Shown here piece by piece: positions 5,929 through 13,227 of a stretch of DNA of 21,290 bases (positions within the stretch are counted from its first letter, which is position 1; every line of letters starts with the position of its first letter). Position numbers and translations under genes: made by a program. The DNA is from UBA11612 sp963976395 (lineage in GTDB: Bacteria; Pseudomonadota; Alphaproteobacteria; Rhodospirillales; Rhodospirillaceae): NCBI GenBank assembly GCA_963976395.1, contig CAXBLG010000060.1:1-21290 (forward strand). The letters are read 5' to 3'. The notes beneath the pieces are model-generated. The model was not told the origin of the DNA, did not search any database, and saw only the letters and a program-made list of their open reading frames with translations.

Positions 5929-7878
5929 TCAACCAACACGAGCAGTCTCGTCGACTTTAGGAGATATAGTTTCGACTGCAATGTGAATCAGGGGCTCTGT
6001 CCCGCCATCGGCCTCGTCGTCTGTGGTCTTTTTTGCCGGCACCCCGCGTGGCGATTCAGCGGCATCATGGACGCCCGGTTCACATAGAATATCGCCGCCG
6101 TCGGCTTTGGCGACCATCGTTTGCGCATGACGACTCAATACGGGTGAGTAGTTGGGATCTTCATCCGCGTAAAAATTGCCGATGACGGCGATGGCGACGG
6201 CTGCCCCGCCATTTTTTGCGAACTGGCGCTGGATGTCGGTTGCGGCATCCAACGCCTCATCCGGAGAATCGAAATGTGCGAAGATGCCCTTGCCGGTGTG
6301 GGTGATTTCGTTGCCGTTATGCGTCCCTACGGCGGCGCGGACGATTGTATTATGCATACCCATCGCTGCATCGTGTGCGGCCTCAATCAGAGTTTCGTTG
6401 GCGGTTTCAGACTCTGTTGGTGCACGGTGCCGCACCTCTGTAAGGACATAAACGCCGAGTAGCTTTGTCCTCAGGTCGCGGGAAGTATAGGCAACATTTT
6501 CTGGTAATGTGCCGGGAGGCTGCGCGAAGGGCGTGCGCCACTCGCTTAGAACGGCTGCGATTGCGCGTACAAGCTGCGTTTCTCCGGCGAGATAGCTGGT
6601 CATGGTTCTGCGGCCTGCCGCGACGACTGGGCTATTATCTTCTTCGGCTAAATGTTCGTTAAAGTGTTCGAGAAATGCCTCGGTCAGATACGGGGCGATA
6701 TCATCAACCGACGAAATCTCCCTCAATAGCGTTAAATTGCTGTCCGGGCCGCGTTGCGATGTCGCCTCTAACGCGGATGCTGCGCCAGCCAATGCTAGGG
6801 CGCCGCCGCGCCGTGTGACGGGATCGTCCGGCATGGCACTGGTGGCGGGTTTAATCACATCATTGGTGAAGCGGCGAAGAATCATGCGTTCGAGATTGCG
6901 GGCGTCTTCATCCGCAGAATTATCCTTCGCGCTCTTATCTGCATTCTCGTGAGGTTTGCTCTCTTGAGCCTCCGGCGTGGAAGTCTTGGTTTTAGCATCC
7001 TCCGGCGGCGTATCGGATTTTGCGTTTGCCTTGGCTTTGGCCTCATCGGCCTTTTTTTCGTGTTTTTTGGCGTCTTTTTTCGGCTCTGGTGCGGGCGCTG
7101 GAGGCTGGGCTGGTTTAACAACCTTATTTTCTTCAGTGTCGAAACCTGCGGACTCCGGCGGTGGGGTGGCATCTAGATCACCCCGGCGAAGTTTCATTTC
7201 TTCCCATTCCCGCTGATGCTCAGGTGAAGCTTGTCTGTCGTGCTTGGGTTTTAATTTTGGGAGAGAGCCCATACGACTGCGGATGCGCTCTGCGGTTTTT
7301 TCCATACGTGCTGTTGCCCAAAGGTCGGCGAGCAAGCGATGCAGGGGTAAGCGAGAGCGAAACAGCGACGTGAAGCTAAGCAAGAAGATCGCAATGTATC
7401 CATAGGTGAGGACCATGTTGATCACTGTGCTCGATAGTGGCACGCCTATTTCTGCAAATCGCTGCAGCATCCACGCGAGTACGCCAACTATGAGGGTCGT
7501 TGTTGCCAGGCTGACACCTGCAGCAACTACAATTCGGAAAAAAACGTTTCGCGCGCTGAGACGTGGTCGAGCAGGGCGTGTTCCTTTTGGACTCGATGAG
7601 CGTTCGGCCGGTTTGCTTTTTGATTTTGATTTTGTTGGAAGCCCCTCTTTAAGACGTAGCTCTTTCGTCTTGGGACTCACATATACCGTGACTGTTTCGG
7701 TGTTGTTGGTTTGAGGAAAATACGTCTCGCGGATCACCTTGGTGGGGCGCCCGGTGGTGTTTTCCGTGGCGCTGGCGTCGCGTACGGCTTCTTCCCGTTC
7801 TTCGCTGGGATAGCGCGCATGAATGGTCCAGCGGCCGTGCTGATAAACATGAACTTCGAACTGCGTAACCGCTAACAT
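5929..7878 (-). CDS. Paralogue of the adjacent cyclase with a catalytically dead cyclase-like domain
   Basis: This 649-residue protein has the same architecture as the 3732-5684 product: the N-terminal domain (FEVHVYQHGRWTIHARY ... KVIRETYFPQTNNTE), a basic linker, two membrane helices (about 113-138 and 152-173), a Pro/Lys/Glu-rich linker, and the middle domain with TR.GGALALAGAAS and GRRTMTSYLAGE. The C-terminal cyclase-like fold is at about 468-600. Aligned to the sister protein, the first metal Asp becomes Glu481 and the second becomes Lys530 (HTGKGIF instead of HTGDGIM). The adenine Lys becomes Thr526 and the transition-state Arg becomes Thr587. Catalysis is therefore very unlikely. It is probably a regulatory or heterodimer partner. 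ATG 7878 follows AAGGTG with good spacing. The gap to the sister gene is 244 bases, so they may be transcribed separately. Confidence 0.82.
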   Translation of the reverse strand: MLAVTQFEVHVYQHGRWTIHARYPSEEREEAVRDASATENTTGRPTKVIRETYFPQTNNTETVTVYVSPKTKELRLKEGLPTKSKSKSKPAERSSSPKGTRPARPRLSARNVFFRIVVAAGVSLATTTLIVGVLAWMLQRFAEIGVPLSSTVINMVLTYGYIAIFLLSFTSLFRSRLPLHRLLADLWATARMEKTAERIRSRMGSLPKLKPKHDRQASPEHQREWEEMKLRRGDLDATPPPESAGFDTEENKVVKPAQPPAPAPEPKKDAKKHEKKADEAKAKANAKSDTPPEDAKTKTSTPEAQESKPHENADKSAKDNSADEDARNLERMILRRFTNDVIKPATSAMPDDPVTRRGGALALAGAASALEATSQRGPDSNLTLLREISSVDDIAPYLTEAFLEHFNEHLAEEDNSPVVAAGRRTMTSYLAGETQLVRAIAAVLSEWRTPFAQPPGTLPENVAYTSRDLRTKLLGVYVLTEVRHRAPTESETANETLIEAAHDAAMGMHNTIVRAAVGTHNGNEITHTGKGIFAHFDSPDEALDAATDIQRQFAKNGGAAVAIAVIGNFYADEDPNYSPVLSRHAQTMVAKADGGDILCEPGVHDAAESPRGVPAKKTTDDEADGGTEPLIHIAVETISPKVDETARVG

Positions 7879-8007
7879 GAGCGCACCTTAGTTTTTGTCC
7901 TCCACTGCGCCCCAAATCCTTCCTGGCCCCTGCACTGCGTGTATACGGCAAACGCTTAGGCCCAGCTGAGGTTGCCGGGCACCAAGGATATTTCATTTCC
8001 TGAATAC

Positions 8008-8038
8008 AAAATAGCCGCATCAACGAGTGATGCGGCTA
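8008..8038 (-). terminator. Intrinsic terminator of rpmE
   Basis: A perfect 11-bp inverted repeat (TAGCCGCATCA, 8012-8022, and TGATGCGGCTA, 8028-8038) with a 5-base loop is followed on the minus strand by TTTTGTATT. It lies 35 bases past the L31 stop. It would separate L31 transcription from the downstream cyclase-like gene. Confidence 0.88.
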
Positions 8039-8073
8039 CTAAATCTTGTAGGGGAACAGCAGAACGGGTCGTT

Positions 8074-8298
8074 CTACTTTTTGAGTTCGAAACCTTTGAA
8101 GCGCTTGTTGAACTTGGCCAGCTGTCCGCCGGAGTCCATTAAGCGGTGTACACCGGTCCAGGCGGGGTGCGTCTTCACATCAATTTCGAGGCGCAAGGAA
8201 TCGCCCGGTTTCCCGTAGGTGCTCCGGGTCGTAAACTCTGTTCCGTCCGTCATCACTACGGTGATGTCGTGATATTCGGGGTGAATGTCTTTACGCAT
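8074..8298 (-). CDS. rpmE: 50S ribosomal protein L31
   Basis: The 74-residue protein is bacterial L31: MRKDIHPEYHDITVVMTDG, TRSTYGKPGD, L.IDVKTHPAWTG, and the C-terminal KFNKRFKGF. The zinc-binding cysteine ligands of C+ L31 are absent, as is typical of the alphaproteobacterial form, so this is a zinc-independent type. L31 bridges the ribosomal subunits. ATG 8298 is preceded by GAGG at a 6-base distance. The longer in-frame start at 8400 would lie upstream of the predicted promoter and adds sequence unlike L31. The gene has its own promoter (8352-8380) and terminator (8008-8038), so it is monocistronic. Confidence 0.96.
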   Translation of the reverse strand: MRKDIHPEYHDITVVMTDGTEFTTRSTYGKPGDSLRLEIDVKTHPAWTGVHRLMDSGGQLAKFNKRFKGFELKK

Positions 8299-8351
8299 GG
8301 CTAGCCTCGTCAGCACGTCGCGCGGGCCAAATTGGCCTGCGGAAAGGCGGG

Positions 8352-8380
8352 TGTATAACGGTTTCACCCCGGACCTGCAA
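8352..8380 (-). promoter_or_regulatory. Predicted rpmE promoter
   Basis: On the minus strand TTGCAG (8380-8375) and TATACA (8357-8352) have an optimal 17-base spacer. The expected start near 8345 gives a leader of about 47 bases before ATG 8298. This also supports the shorter L31 start. Confidence 0.65.
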
Positions 8381-8444
8381 GTACCCTGCAAACACTTCAT
8401 GAGCCTTTGTACGGTTAAGAGGAAAGGATCGCTGCATCTTGTTG

Positions 8445-8473
8445 TTGCAATTGATAATCACTATTAATATAAG
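8445..8473 (+). promoter_or_regulatory. Predicted promoter with overlapping Fur-like palindrome
   Basis: TTGCAA (8445-8450) and TATAAG (8468-8473) are 17 bases apart, upstream of the gene at 8511. The spacer coincides with a 19-base imperfect palindrome at 8450-8468 (ATTGATA-ATCAC-TATTAAT, 6 of 7 arm positions paired). The stretch 8447-8465 matches the classical 19-base Fur box at about 14 positions, including GATAATCA. A Fur/Mur-type repressor bound here would block polymerase. The promoter call is fairly good. The identity of the regulator is inference from the base pattern. Confidence 0.45.
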
Positions 8474-8510
8474 GGTTGTCTTGTCGTCTTACGCAGGAGA
8501 TCTATTTTCC

Positions 8511-9020
8511 ATGAATGCCATGTTCCGACTTGTCGCTACAACGCAGAAGGCGCGCTATCCGAAGGATCTTGGCTATCCCGAGCAGTTATTGCTTCGCTCT
8601 ATCCGCCTTTGGGTTGTCGGCTACCGTTTGGAGAACTCTCCGGAGGACAGGCTGGCGAAAGCCTTTGAGGCAGCCGGAATAGAACTGGGGCGACAAAGAT
8701 TTGAGGAATTCATGGTGGCGATCACGGCAGGCGCTGCGCGCAGCCTCGGAATCCATTGTGCTTGTCATGAGGAAATTGGCGAAGATGAGTACCAGCTTCT
8801 AGATATTTTACGTCTCAGTCAGCCGGACTTCGGTGCGGGTCAGTGCCGTTTTTTGTTGGAAGACTTACTCACCGTCGCAGCGCTGCCTATTGCCGCCGTT
8901 AAAGCGCAGGCGCTTGCCCTTGCGTTTAACGACGCCGGGTACACACTTCTGGGTTTGCGTCCGCAGGCGTATCTCGGTGGAACCCTCGATCATTCCCAAA
9001 AGCGAGACTCGTATCATTAG
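8511..9020 (+). CDS. Uncharacterised protein, 169 aa
   Basis: I do not recognise the family. The product is soluble-looking, with no signal peptide or membrane segment. It starts MNAMFRLVATTQKARYPKDL, then LLLRSIRLWVVGYR, AFEAAGIELGRQRFEEF, and a central HCACHEE motif followed by acidic residues. The HCACH cluster could bind a metal, but this is only a guess. The C-terminal half is helical and Ala/Leu-rich (LLEDLLTVAALPIAAVKAQALALAFNDAG). ATG 8511 has AGGAG about 11 bases upstream and is better placed than ATG 8520. A good promoter with a Fur-like palindrome lies just upstream. The gene is divergent from rpmE and convergent with the minus-strand gene ending at 9074. Confidence 0.75.
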   Translation: MNAMFRLVATTQKARYPKDLGYPEQLLLRSIRLWVVGYRLENSPEDRLAKAFEAAGIELGRQRFEEFMVAITAGAARSLGIHCACHEEIGEDEYQLLDILRLSQPDFGAGQCRFLLEDLLTVAALPIAAVKAQALALAFNDAGYTLLGLRPQAYLGGTLDHSQKRDSYH

Positions 9021-9073
9021 ACGCTGCCGCAGAGTGCTTTTGGGGTGGACAGGTCGGACGACTCTTGATGGGC

Positions 9074-9517
9074 TTAACGCGGTATAACGCGAATTTGTTT
9101 CTTCGCCATGCTTTTGTCTTCGACTGCGAAAGTTTCTGCTTCCGCGCGAGTCATCTCTCGAAAAGACATGGGCGCAATAAGAGTCGCTTTAAGGTGCTCC
9201 AAATCCTTGGGTAAATGCTCACGCCGAAAATGAAACATGCCGTAAATGGGGTCGCGTGAATTGCGGACCAGTGACGCAACGACGGTTTCGCCAATCCGAA
9301 CCGTGTATTGAATAATAAGCCCTACGCCGCCATTTGCGCGAGTTCGCCGAAACAAACTGATAAAAGCTACGGTGACATCTCCCAACTCGCCCAGGTACGG
9401 AATAGGCGTTACGCGGTCGCCGCGCGCTTCCGCTGGAAGATCGAGGGTATCCATATACTTGCTGACACCGTCGAATATGAGGCGGTTGAGTTGATGTTCA
9501 TTTGAGGGTTCGGCCAC
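9074..9517 (-). CDS. Uncharacterised protein, 147 aa
   Basis: I do not recognise the family. It is a soluble protein without signal peptide or membrane helix. Visible stretches are LIFDGVSKYMDTLDLPAEA at the N-terminus, a beta-rich middle (VTVAFISLFRR, VGLIIQYTVRIGETVVASLV), FHFRREHLPKDLEHLKATLI, and a basic C-terminus ending IRVIPR. The start is GTG 9517, with AGGA about seven bases upstream. It follows the OmpA/MotB-like gene on the same strand after only 18 bases and so is probably the last gene of that operon. A role linked to the envelope complex is possible on context alone. Confidence 0.75.
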   Translation of the reverse strand: MAEPSNEHQLNRLIFDGVSKYMDTLDLPAEARGDRVTPIPYLGELGDVTVAFISLFRRTRANGGVGLIIQYTVRIGETVVASLVRNSRDPIYGMFHFRREHLPKDLEHLKATLIAPMSFREMTRAEAETFAVEDKSMAKKQIRVIPR

Positions 9518-9535
9518 GGCTAGGTCCTAGTATGT

Positions 9536-10738
9536 CTATAGTTGATCCAGCTTAAGTTCGATGCGCCGGTTACGACCGCGCGCGCTTGCGCTGGTGCCGG
9601 GATCAAGGGGCTGGTATTCGCCAAACCCGGCCGCGGCCAGACGCCTTGGCGGCACGCCCTGTTCAATCAAGAAATTCACAACCGAAACGGCGCGTGCGGT
9701 GGACAATTCCCAATTGGATTTGAACCGCGCTGTGCTGATAGGTACGGTGTCCGTATGACCATCCACCCGCAGGATCCAGTTGATTTCTTGAGGGATGTCT
9801 CTGGAAATATTGATGAGGGTTCGTGCGAGGTCGGCGAGTTGTCGTTGACCGTCTAGGCCAATGTCCGCTGCGCCGGACGCGAAAAGAACTTCCGACTGGA
9901 AGACGAAACGATCCCCGGCAACGGTCACGCCCGGACGATTGCCTAGAATTTCACGTAGCCGACCGAAGAACTCCGAACGGTAGCGCTGCAATTCTTGCAC
10001 TTTGCCGGCCAAAGCGCGGTTCATGCGTCGCCCGAGATCAGAGATCTGCGCCTTTTGAGCTTCAGTCAGGGCATCGGATGCATCCAATGTTTCAGCAAGA
10101 CGCGCTAATTCTTGTTGTAGCGTTTCAAGCTGTTGGCTCATCAACGCGGCTTGGGCGCGGGCTTCGGCGGAAAGGCGCTGCTCTTCATCAATCTGCTCGT
10201 CGCTCTGCGCAACTTGTTTTTCAAGATCAGCCTTTAGGGCCTCAAGAGCTTTGATGTTCTGTTGCAGCAGCGCTAATTGCTGCATCTGCTTTGCGATTGC
10301 CGCACGTTGGTCATCGGCTTGCGTCGCCGCATTGGTGAGAGACTGCTGAAGGCGTGCAATCTCCGTGCGACGTGCTTCAGACTCGGCGCTTGTTTCATCT
10401 AACTGCGCTGTGAGTTCTTGGTTCTGAAGTTTCAGTTGATCAAGTACGTCCAGTTGTTGGTTTGCCGCCTGAAGGTCTCCCGACAGCCGCCCAATGGTTA
10501 CTTCTAATTCTGTTCGTGCTTGGCGTTCGAGCGACAGCATCTCGCCGAGTTGTGAGACTTGCCGATTGAGGACCGCAAGCGCTTGATCGCGTCCAGACAA
10601 GGCCTGACCCAGGAAGAACTGCCCTAGCACAAACACCAGCAGTACAAAGATGATGATGATCAGCAGAGTCGATAGGGCATCGACCCATCCGGGCCAAATA
10701 TCGACCGTTCTGCGGGCGCGGCGGGCGAAGGCGGCCAT
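9536..10738 (-). CDS. MotB/OmpA-like peptidoglycan-binding protein with long coiled coil
   Basis: This 400-residue protein has a short cytoplasmic Arg-rich N-terminus and one membrane helix (about 21-45). Just before the helix, in PGWVDALSTLL, is an Asp (D20) at the place of the ion-carrying Asp of MotB/ExbD proteins. A Gln/Glu/Ala-rich coiled coil of nearly 200 residues (about 50-245) follows, then an OmpA C-terminal domain (about 268-398) with VDGHTDTVPI, NWELSTARAVSVVNFL, GFGEYQPL and RNRRIELKL. The Asp and Arg that bind diaminopimelate peptidoglycan are present. It most likely forms a stator-like complex with the MotA/ExbB-like product encoded 8 bases upstream, spanning from inner membrane to cell wall. 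The long periplasmic coiled coil distinguishes it from flagellar MotB. No flagellar genes are nearby. Confidence 0.87.
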   Translation of the reverse strand: MAAFARRARRTVDIWPGWVDALSTLLIIIIFVLLVFVLGQFFLGQALSGRDQALAVLNRQVSQLGEMLSLERQARTELEVTIGRLSGDLQAANQQLDVLDQLKLQNQELTAQLDETSAESEARRTEIARLQQSLTNAATQADDQRAAIAKQMQQLALLQQNIKALEALKADLEKQVAQSDEQIDEEQRLSAEARAQAALMSQQLETLQQELARLAETLDASDALTEAQKAQISDLGRRMNRALAGKVQELQRYRSEFFGRLREILGNRPGVTVAGDRFVFQSEVLFASGAADIGLDGQRQLADLARTLINISRDIPQEINWILRVDGHTDTVPISTARFKSNWELSTARAVSVVNFLIEQGVPPRRLAAAGFGEYQPLDPGTSASARGRNRRIELKLDQL

Positions 10739-10746
10739 AGGGCTTC

Positions 10747-11958
10747 TTAGTTTCCGTCAGGTGGGTTGCCGTCGCGCGCGGCGACCGAAGCGATGGTTTT
10801 CGCCAGCAGTTTGATCTCGTTGCGGATTTCGCGCACGGTCTCATCACGGCCCGTGGATAAGGCCGAGGAGATGCGGGTCAGTACCGTGTCGATGCTGCGG
10901 ATATGCGCACGCGTGGCGTCATCCATGCCGCCGCTGGCTTGCGGCGCGGACATGCCCTCGGCCACTTCATTGAATTTGCGAATTGCCGGCACAAGTTCGC
11001 GCTGTCCTTCGGCCATGCGCAGCAGCACTTGCTGTTCCGCGCGCATCTGGTCGGTGAGCAGTGAGAGTTTATCGTTCAAATCGACGAGTTGCTCGTTGCC
11101 GGCGGTCCGGCTGGACTCGCCGCGCGCCATGATGGATTGCAACTCGTTCAGGCTTTCAGCGCTTTGTTCCAGCAAGGCTTCGGTGTAGGCGGAAACACCT
11201 TGCTCGGATTCAGCAAGGCCGCTGCCGGAAGACAGGCGCGTGAGGCCCGAGAGCCACTCTTCCAGGTCATTGTAGAAGTGATTCTGTGCTTGACCGGCTT
11301 GAAGGTCGAAGAAACCCAGAACCAACGAGCCCGCCAGCCCAAAGAGCGAGGTTGAAAACGCGGTGCCCATGCTGGAGAGGGGCTGTTCTAAGCCGGACTT
11401 CAAGGCATCGAAGGTGACGGTGATGTCGTCGCCGGTGACGGAAAGATTGGCGATCACATCTCCGATGGAGGCAACGGTGCCAAGCAATCCCCAGAATGTG
11501 CCGAGAAGGCCGAGGAAAATACAAAGTCCGGTGAAGTAACGAGCTAGCTCGCGGCTTTCGTCAAGCCGTGCAGCAATGCCGTCGAGCAGCGTGCGCATAA
11601 CCGGGGCGCTCAAAGTGACCCGTCCGCGTCCGCGCTTTTCTTCGAGCATGCGGGCCATGGGTGAAAGGAGACGCAGGCGTTCTTCGTCCTCTGGCTGCAC
11701 ACGCTCCTCACTTAAAGGGGCGCCGCCGTCCATTTCGGTATTGCGAAAGCGCTCGATCCATCTTGACTCAGGTCCGAGCATGCCCACCTGACGGAAGTTT
11801 AGAAAAATACCGGTCAGGATGACGCCGAGAATCAATCCATTCAGCAATGGGTTGGCCATGAAGAAGGAAATGAGATCTCCGCCGATGAACGCAGCACCTA
11901 CGCCCACCACCGCGAGAAACACGATCATACGTGTCAGATATGTTTTGGTGTCGGTCAT
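10747..11958 (-). CDS. MotA/TolQ/ExbB-like proton channel family protein
   Basis: The 403-residue inner-membrane protein has two N-terminal helices (MIVFLAVVGVGAAFIGG and LLNGLILGVILTGIFLNF). A cytoplasmic segment follows, then two helices typical of the MotA/TolQ/ExbB fold: FTGLCIFLGLLGTFWGLLGTV and MGTAFSTSLFGLAGSLVLGFF. The C-terminal 170 residues are cytoplasmic and helical, probably coiled coil (SLNELQSIMARGESS, DLNDKLSLLTDQMRAEQQVLL). Such channel proteins pair with a single-helix MotB/ExbD-like partner, here the next gene downstream after 8 bases. The pair presumably couples ion flow to movement or force on the cell wall. The long cytoplasmic tail is reminiscent of ZorA, but the context here is housekeeping. 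ATG 11958 follows AAAGGG. Confidence 0.85.
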   Translation of the reverse strand: MTDTKTYLTRMIVFLAVVGVGAAFIGGDLISFFMANPLLNGLILGVILTGIFLNFRQVGMLGPESRWIERFRNTEMDGGAPLSEERVQPEDEERLRLLSPMARMLEEKRGRGRVTLSAPVMRTLLDGIAARLDESRELARYFTGLCIFLGLLGTFWGLLGTVASIGDVIANLSVTGDDITVTFDALKSGLEQPLSSMGTAFSTSLFGLAGSLVLGFFDLQAGQAQNHFYNDLEEWLSGLTRLSSGSGLAESEQGVSAYTEALLEQSAESLNELQSIMARGESSRTAGNEQLVDLNDKLSLLTDQMRAEQQVLLRMAEGQRELVPAIRKFNEVAEGMSAPQASGGMDDATRAHIRSIDTVLTRISSALSTGRDETVREIRNEIKLLAKTIASVAARDGNPPDGN

Positions 11959-12060
11959 AAAAACCCTTTTTGCCGACGTAATTGTCTCAACGCGGCACTG
12001 TTTATCTTGAATGCGGCAAAGCTATGACTGAATGGCATCCTGGGATTGCCGCGCAGGGAT

Positions 12061-13029
12061 CTACCGCGTTGTCACAATCACATCGATGCGGTCAGGGGCA
12101 CCATCGCCGGACTGCTCGCCCAAAGCGCGCAAATTCACCCGGCTCGAATCCACACCGGAATCCAACAGCATCTTTCTAACGTTAACCGCGCGCTCCAGCG
12201 ACAGACGCCGTGACCGGCTGACGCTGTCTTCTGCGTCGGAGGCAAAGGCAATAAACTCAACCCGCAAGTCGGTATTTTTCACCATCCGTGCGGCAAGAAG
12301 GCGTAAGTCGTCGTTGGCTGAGTCGGGAACGTCGGAATTTCCAACGCCATATGAAATTGTGAACTCATCCGGCGGAGAAGGGGTTTCGGCGGGTGCGACC
12401 AGGGCGGCCGTCTGTGTTTCTTCAGCGGCCGGCGGATCTATGACATCTGCGGTGCTTTCGGTCGCTGCCGGTTTTGCCTCGGGAGCATCCCCGACCGACG
12501 CCTTTGCGACCACTGCGGGGTCAACTCGGGGGGTGATCTGCGTGGGTTTCGGCGGCGCAGAGACTGCGGCCCTTGGCGTGTTCGGTGCGGGGACGGGCGC
12601 GGCTACGGCGACGTTCGCTTCCTTAGGCTGAGCTGCGGCCGGTGGTGCAGCCTGCGGCGCAGAGGCCGCAGGCGGTGCGGCGTCCGCGACTTCGGCCTTT
12701 TTGGGCGTGGCAGGTTGCGCGGGTTTTTGGGCTACGGTGGTTTTTGGGGCGGAAGCGGGCGTATTAAGCTTGACCATCGACGGTGGCGGCCGAAGCTTTA
12801 TAGCGTTGTCGTCGGATGTGGTGGACTGCATTCCTGGCGGTGGCCGCAGAGTGACCGGAGTTCCCTGGTCTTCCGGCACAAGGAGTCTGGGTGGGGCCGC
12901 ATCGAGCGCACCCATATCGATAATGACGGTGTCCTGTGCAGATACGGATATCGGAATCAGGACCGCACTCAGCACAAACACCGAGTTTGTTAAAAGTCCG
13001 CGCAAATCGCCTCGCAGCATGGTTTTCAT
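12061..13029 (-). CDS. Secreted OmpA-like protein with Pro/Ala-rich linker
   Basis: The product has a signal peptide (hydrophobic SVFVLSAVLIPISVSA, cleavage likely after residue 31, SVSA|QD). Two near-repeats LRPPPGM and LRPPPSM follow at about 61-67 and 79-85, then a Pro/Ala-rich linker of roughly 130 residues. The OmpA-like C-terminal domain is short and begins near DEFTISYGVGNSDVP: FIAFASDAED, SRSRRLSLERAVNVRKMLL, VNLRALGEQ and DRIDVIV. The peptidoglycan-contacting Asp (in ASD) and a terminal Arg (DRIDV) seem to be present, but the domain is divergent. It is probably periplasmic, or bound to the cell wall. It lies between suhB and the MotA-like gene. ATG 13029 (GGAG 9 bases upstream) or ATG 13044 could be the start; I prefer 13029. 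Confidence 0.8.
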   Translation of the reverse strand: MKTMLRGDLRGLLTNSVFVLSAVLIPISVSAQDTVIIDMGALDAAPPRLLVPEDQGTPVTLRPPPGMQSTTSDDNAIKLRPPPSMVKLNTPASAPKTTVAQKPAQPATPKKAEVADAAPPAASAPQAAPPAAAQPKEANVAVAAPVPAPNTPRAAVSAPPKPTQITPRVDPAVVAKASVGDAPEAKPAATESTADVIDPPAAEETQTAALVAPAETPSPPDEFTISYGVGNSDVPDSANDDLRLLAARMVKNTDLRVEFIAFASDAEDSVSRSRRLSLERAVNVRKMLLDSGVDSSRVNLRALGEQSGDGAPDRIDVIVTTR

Positions 13030-13137
13030 CACAGTGCGCTCCATCCCATCTCAGTCATCGCCCGGCGGCTTTAGCCAACCGGCGGCGTGAGCAAAGGCAA
13101 GGTCTTGGTTTTGTTGTGGCTTTATGTCCTTGCCGAC

Positions 13138-13143
13138 TGTCAA
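13138..13143 (-). promoter_or_regulatory. Consensus -35 element upstream of the OmpA-like gene
   Basis: A perfect minus-strand TTGACA sits in the 198-base gap between suhB and the OmpA-like gene. The matching -10 at 16-18 bases (AGCCAC/GCCACA) is poor, so this is only a tentative promoter for the envelope gene group. Confidence 0.3.
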
Positions 13144-13227
13144 ACTACAACAGGCGGTTCGCGCGATACAACTGACATAAGTGCAATCGCGACGTGAAAA
13201 AGGGCGCATTTGGTCTAGTGTGGCGTT

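Noticed and set aside
6941..7176. Phe/Leu-rich plus-strand frames in the paralogue gene
   Set aside because: Same antisense effect over the Lys/Glu/Pro-rich linker.
10747..11958. Zorya defence system core (ZorA/ZorB)
   Set aside because: The channel and OmpA partner match in layout, but no ZorC/D/E-like nuclease or helicase genes are near and the neighbours are housekeeping genes. A general MotA/ExbB-like module is the safer call.
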